From NCBI RefSeq assembly GCF_022458985.1, contig NC_061789.1, forward strand, positions 9,023,857-9,087,856: a stretch of DNA of 64,000 bases. The letters run 5' to 3'. Position numbers and translations under genes: made by a program. Shown here piece after piece: positions 59,118 through 64,000 of the stretch. Below the pieces are notes generated by a model. That model saw only the letters and a program-made list of their open reading frames with translations. It did not search any database and was not told the origin of the DNA. Position 1 is the first letter of the stretch; each line of letters begins with the position of its first letter. Origin of the DNA: Mugil cephalus. Taxonomy: Eukaryota; Chordata; Actinopteri; Mugiliformes; Mugilidae.

Positions 59118-59727
59118 GATGCATTCAGAACGTATTCAGATCTCTCCACCTTTTTCTCTGATGATAAAATAGTTTAGTTTTCCGTCATCAACCATCAATG
59201 TACAGTTCAATTTATTTTTTTGCTTATTTATTAAAAATGACTCAGTGCTTTGCCACTTTGGCAAGAATTTCAGCCTCAAGTTATTTGATGCACACCTGGA
59301 TGTGGTGAAGTTTTGCGTGGATTTGAGTCAGGGCTCTGGCTGGTGTGGATTTCCATTGAGATCATCACTGTGCTTTATTGAATTCAGCTCCCTCAACTTT
59401 GGCCAGTCTTCCTGTTCCTGAGAACACCCTGACAACATGATGCTACAACCCCCATGCTTCACCACTGCAATGATAATGGGCAGCGAGTTGTCCTGGTTTC
59501 TTCCGGATATTACATTGAGGAGGTCAATCTTGGTTTTATCAGACTGAAAAATCTTGTTTCTTGTGTCTAGTTTTTGAGTCTCTTAGGTGCTTTCATTTGT
59601 CATCGTGGGGCATTAAGTGTAGCTTAGTGAGGGGGGGAAATAAACCTGAAAAGACTTAAGTATCGGTGAAACACAGCAAAATATGAAAAAAGACAAGCGT
59701 TCTGAATACTCTCTGAATGCACTGTAA
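59118..59727. mobile_element. Tc1-like relic with terminal inverted repeats
   Basis: The ends are inverted: TGCATTCAGAACGTATTCAG at 59121 and CTGAATACTCTCTGAATGCA near 59702. The interior (ACAACATGATGCTACAACCCCCATGCTTCACC, then AGACTGAAAAATCTTG) is the - strand of a Tc1-like transposase, heavily decayed. A potential HRC poly(A) signal (AATAAA on the - strand, 59374-59379) falls inside it. Confidence 0.7.
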
Positions 59728-59875
59728 ATAAAGGTATTCTCTTAACAATTTCCATTCAGTCATTGGTGAGAAAATGTGCAACGCTCTCAAGGCAAAAGAG
59801 AAAAATAAAAATGAAAATCAGAAATGAAGGCGAAACATATTAGTTTGGCCACATGGTGGCAACATAGGGTTGGGT

Positions 59876-62226
59876 TCAGTTGTCATCATTGTCGTCGTCG
59901 AAGACGTCAGCTACAGTTCTGTTGGCGGAAACACACAGAGGTTAGAAGCTAGTTCGTATATCCTTGTTGGGAATAGGTGAGTGTAGATATCACTTACTTG
60001 TAGATTGATCCGGTCACTTCGTCGAGAAATCCTCCTGAAGAAAAAACGCCAAGTGTGAGTGAACAGGTCAACATCAGAGGGACAATCTGTGACCGTCTAC
60101 TTTAGGATTAGGATTGAAGCCACATTAGGTTTATGTTGCCAGATTTGGTCTTTTCTGCTACGGGACGGAAAGAATAATTCCTCATTTCCATTAACTAATT
60201 TTTGGAAAGTTGAAAGTTTAATGTTCTTTTGGAACAATCATTTAAGGCCTAAGCCACAGGTCTTCAACGTATTCAGGCCAAGGTTAATTAGGGACCCCAA
60301 TAATACCCCAAATAATACACAGGTTCAAATATTGATTTCTTTTCATTTAAAATTTTTGTTCAAGTGACAAAGTGATCCATTTTGGCTTCGGTACCAAACC
60401 AAAGATATTTCATTTCCCCTGCAGTACCTTCGCGAACCCCCTAGGGGTTATGGACCCCCAGTTGAAGACCTATGGCCCAAACTGAAAGCCTCCTGTTACA
60501 TAAACTTTCTTTTTCTAATATAACAATGTGATGATGTGCTTTTGTCACAGTGGCAGCTCTGCATTCACTCACCGGGTTTGCAAATAGTTTCGCAAAGAGG
60601 ACACACATGGCAGAAATTGCACATCTGCAAACGAAAAAGAAGTAGAATTACAAATTAAATATGTGTCAGTAAAGGAAACGCTTTACTCTGACCATGGTAC
60701 TTATTTGTTATCCTGTCCACTGGAGCTAAAACATACAAACACAAAATATCTGAAGAGATGGGAACACAAATACAAATGTCAGGGGAAATTTGAACTGAGT
60801 GTGGGGCTATAGGCAAGATCAAGTTGTCAGCTACAGGTTAAATTCTAGAGGTTGTGAAATAGTTACTGTATGTAACTTCAGTCCTATGAGTATGTGCATG
60901 GCATTATGGCTTTCACTGTAACTTTACAAAAGGCTCTTAGATATTACTTTTTTAGTTCACACTTGTAATATCATATATTTTATGTTATTGAGTATCGAGA
61001 GTGGTCACAAACTTGTAAACTGAAGATTTTCTTTACTAACTGCAATTAAAGACTTGACTTTAACTGAGTATTAATGAATTTAACACTTGACACAGATAAC
61101 ACAAAAAAATATTATAGATAGTGAGAAAACTTTTTTGTGATCGGCTTATGTACATAAACCTGGACACCTACCCTACAAGGAGTAAGATATCGATTAGCTC
61201 TTTAGCTAACCTGGTCAAGCATTAGCTAGAAAGCAAACATTAAAGTTTTGCTAGCCAAGGCTCCAACTCAGATATTTATTTATCTTAAGAAGACACACTA
61301 CATCTTTGAAGTCAAACATAACCTGGGGTGTGATTCTGGGCTTGCTTAACTATGCTACCAAGTTACTAGCTAACATAGCTAAAGAAGCAAATATTTCTAA
61401 TACTCAAAACCGTAGAAGTTACGTAGAAGTTACGTTATGCCTGATTTGCAATGAACTGGAGCATCTTATTCATATATGATTAAGGAGATTAATGTTAATA
61501 GGTTACCTAAACCGCGGGAGTGTGCTAATTAAACTTTGAGCCTGTTAACCAACACTATTGAGATTAAAGGTATCTCGACATTAGCCGCAGCAATAGACCA
61601 GGCTAATGGATGGCTTTGTGTTTGTTGCCTACAAAGGCAATAACCAGGGAAGGTGTGTTAGCATTTAATTTGAATATGCGTTATTTTCATATAAGCTGCC
61701 CTTTTTTATGCTTTATTCAGTTGCAGTTGCTCTTGGTAGTTTTGGAAACAAATGGAAGCTACAAAGACAAGTGTGTTGATAGACCAATGTTTTTGTGTGA
61801 CCTGACATTTGAGACCTACCAGATCACCAGAACATGCTTTGTATTTTCTCACCTTGCAGTCATCACAGTGTGCAGACTTGTCTCCTTCTTTACAAGGACA
61901 TTTGTCACAGCTGTCACAGTGCTGGAAGAAGGTACATTTAATTAAATCAGATCACAAAAGAGTAGGTTCACATGTATGTGCAGTTTACATTTTAGCAAGT
62001 AATTAAACAAATATCTGTTTGTCAATTTGTAGCTACAAATTAAATATATTTCACAATATGTTAATGATTTAAGGATTTCTCTGAGATCCTTTAGTGACGG
62101 GCCACATTTGACTTCTCAAATTTAATTTCAGACTTACCTCACAGAATTCACAATAGGTGCAGATAGAGCCCTTGTGATAATCGTCATCATCATCATCATC
62201 ATCATCATCGTCATCATCGTCATCAT
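59876..62226 (-). CDS. hrc: HRC, sarcoplasmic reticulum histidine-rich calcium-binding protein (C-terminal exons)
   Basis: Five terminal coding exons on the - strand: 62138-62226, 61853-61921, 60573-60624, 59998-60034 and 59876-59918 (TGA at 59876-59878), in consistent phase. They encode a run of about 14 Asp, then the cysteine-rich module KGSICTYCEFCE, HCDSCDKCPCKEGDKSAHCD and MCNFCHVCPLCETICKPG. The end is GFLDEVTGSIYKTVADVF and an acidic tail. This matches the human HRC C-terminus in cysteine spacing and in the final hydrophobic helix. HRC is a luminal SR protein that binds calcium, triadin and SERCA and tunes calcium release in muscle. The large His/acidic repeat exon must lie right of the window, so the gene is partial here. 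The human gene is also in 19q13.33. Confidence 0.85.
60256..60473 (+). mobile_element. hAT-like MITE family, short complete copy (copy 4)
   Basis: Its ends are a near-perfect inverted pair: ACAGGTCTTCAAC at 60256-60268 and GTTGAAGACCTAT at 60461-60473. The inside carries the CCCCCTAGGGGTTATGGACC block shared with the other copies. It lies in an HRC intron and defines the family termini. Confidence 0.75.
60625..61852. other. HRC intron
   Basis: A 1.2-kb intron, AT-rich, with repeated TAGCTAA-type words near 61200-61390. No coding sequence or recognisable repeat family. Confidence 0.4.
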
Positions 62227-64000
62227 CTGCACACAATGTTTAAACATTTAAAATTGAACACGCAAATACTGACTGCAACAATTTATACAAAATAAATGCT
62301 GCCATGGGTGCTGCGAATATGAACTGTCAATGTTTGGACCCAATGTGGTTTTGGAGTAATTTAAAATTTAGGCTAAATGTACTGAGGACTGCCACTGGCG
62401 GTGACATGCCATTGAGATCTCATTATAGGTTACTGTTTAAACCAATGCAGAGAACGTATGCTTCTTAGTTATGAGTGGAACAATCTCTTACTTTGTGACA
62501 CAGATTTGGAACAAATTATCTAATTTTCTCCAAAAACCAAATAGAAATGCCAAATAAATAAATAAATACATCGTAATAAAAAAAATACCAGTAACCATAA
62601 GCCATTTTCCAAGATGGCCACCTTCGAAAGCTATTTTGCGTTTATTTTTTTTGTGATTGAATAATCCATTTTTGATTACATTGGTATCAAAATTAAGTTC
62701 TGCATTTAAAATGTGTTTAAAACATTTTAGATAGAAGTCAATTAATTGCACAAATAGTGCAAAATATTGTATGTGCTTCAAATTTTACTGTTTTTTCACT
62801 AATGTTGGCCACTAGTTAGGGCCTAGTTCAGCTATGATCTCGTCAAATGCATTAATCGCAGCTAACGGTTTAAAGTAAGATCTTCACGTGGGATAATGAA
62901 TTTTAACATCGCAAATTCCTGCTCTAAAGTTTTGTAGACGAGGAAACTTTGGGCTGAATTGTGACATTTATATTGAAAGTACTCTTTAATACTAGTAAAA
63001 TTAACATTTTAGAAGAAAACTTTGAGAATTCAGTTTAATGTTATCCAAATTGGTGTACCCCTGCTGCCAAAATAATTTTTTTTAAATGCACCCAGATCTT
63101 AAAATTCTTGTCAATGATTAATTTTCAGTACGACAGTTGTAGTGATTTTGTTTTATTGTGTGCAGTTGCAACTACTGTGATCTCTGAAATAAGCATTTAT
63201 AAAATAGTTCACATAGACAGTGGTCAGAACAGATACTCACTCAGACAGATGTCAAAATGTCTCCACCTCTGGTCCTCATACCGGTCAATTTATCAAATTC
63301 ATATGAACATATTTTGTGATAAAAGTAAATTAAAGTTCTTTCCATGCAGTTCTACAATACAAACATTCTGCCGTCGGCAACAGATTTAGAATAATTTGAT
63401 TTATTTAATGAGTGAAAGTAGGATTAAAAGATATATGGACAGTGGTCATATTCTCCACAATGCCGTTCACAGTCAACACATATCACAGTTTTGCCAAACA
63501 ACAAGAGAAAACTCAGACAACCCTCTCATCTCTTTACAAATTGATCTTTGACAGAGCTGTAGCTCCACTATAGAAAGAGACGTTTCTCTCTTTTCCCAAA
63601 AACTCTTTCCCTGAAGGTCTAAAAAATAATCAGCAAATTCTAGTGTTCTAACATTTCACAACAAATGAGGTGTTATACATCTGTTCCTCTTAGTTTTACA
63701 AAGAACTCAAATATTAACGTTCATTTATATCAGTGCCAAATAAGCATCAAAGAGTAAAGTTGGGGGGGAAATGCACTTTAAACAAGATATTCATCATTAA
63801 TGTATGCTAGCCAGCTGTGCATCAAAGCTCCCTTTTTATCTAGTGATTCAGAACATCAACAGTTTTGAAAATAAAATGAGGTATGATGATAACAGAGTTC
63901 ATAGATACATTGAAAATTATTCTATCATCTGTGTTTAGCAGGTTTACAGGTGCAAACATCAGACTTGAAAAAATAAATTCAGTGCATTACATGCCTCTTC
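62227..64000. other. HRC intron (upstream part) to window edge
   Basis: AT-rich DNA upstream of the Asp-run exon of HRC, so probably intron. I found no histidine-rich coding exon in it on the - strand. The large first exon is therefore outside the window. Confidence 0.5.

Overview
This window is vertebrate nuclear DNA, almost certainly from a ray-finned (teleost) fish. The genes have short coding exons with GT/AG borders. The proteins are vertebrate orthologues with fish-like divergence. The introns and spacers carry relics typical of fish genomes: Tc1-like transposases, hAT-like MITEs, an L2/CR1-type LINE tail, GATA, CA and GT microsatellites. Seven protein genes can be read exon by exon. 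I saw no prokaryotic-type operon, CRISPR array or phage.

Layout, left to right. The 3' end of PRMT1 lies on the + strand (1-1434) and converges on PPP1R35 (- strand, 4287-7082). All remaining genes are on the - strand: LIN7B (9232-12696), SNRNP70/U1-70K (15241-23345), SCAF1 (28191-31650), whose five coding exons run down to 26700, ABCC1/MRP1 (35572-57338; 31 coding exons, about 1513 aa) and the 3' part of HRC (59876-62226; its large first exon lies beyond the right edge). Exon phases were checked by adding exon lengths. PPP1R35, LIN7B, SNRNP70, SCAF1 and ABCC1 each give an uninterrupted frame (294, 204, 471, 1378 and 1513 aa).

The order resembles human 19q13.33, where SNRNP70-LIN7B, HRC, SCAF1 and PRMT1 lie close together. 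PPP1R35 and ABCC1 sit elsewhere in human. Two genes act in nuclear RNA processing: SNRNP70 in the U1 snRNP and SCAF1 as an SR-like protein binding the RNA polymerase II tail. The others are an arginine methyltransferase, a centrosomal PP1 regulator, a cell-polarity scaffold, an organic-anion/glutathione-conjugate exporter and a sarcoplasmic-reticulum calcium-binding protein. They look like syntenic neighbours, not a pathway.

The most striking non-coding signal is in the 4-kb SNRNP70 intron between the exon ending in the RNP1 motif and the next exon. On the gene's sense strand, six exact GGTAAG 5'-splice-site cores, each in a shared G-rich unit, sit within 256 bp (19024-19279). A clean alternative 3' splice site lies just upstream at 19311, and its use would bring an in-frame stop within six codons. 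This matches the layout of a feedback circuit described for human SNRNP70, in which U1 snRNP binding to clustered 5' splice sites drives a non-productive isoform. A second neat device is in LIN7B: the splice donor of its penultimate coding exon doubles as a stop codon, so splicing or retention switches the last residues.
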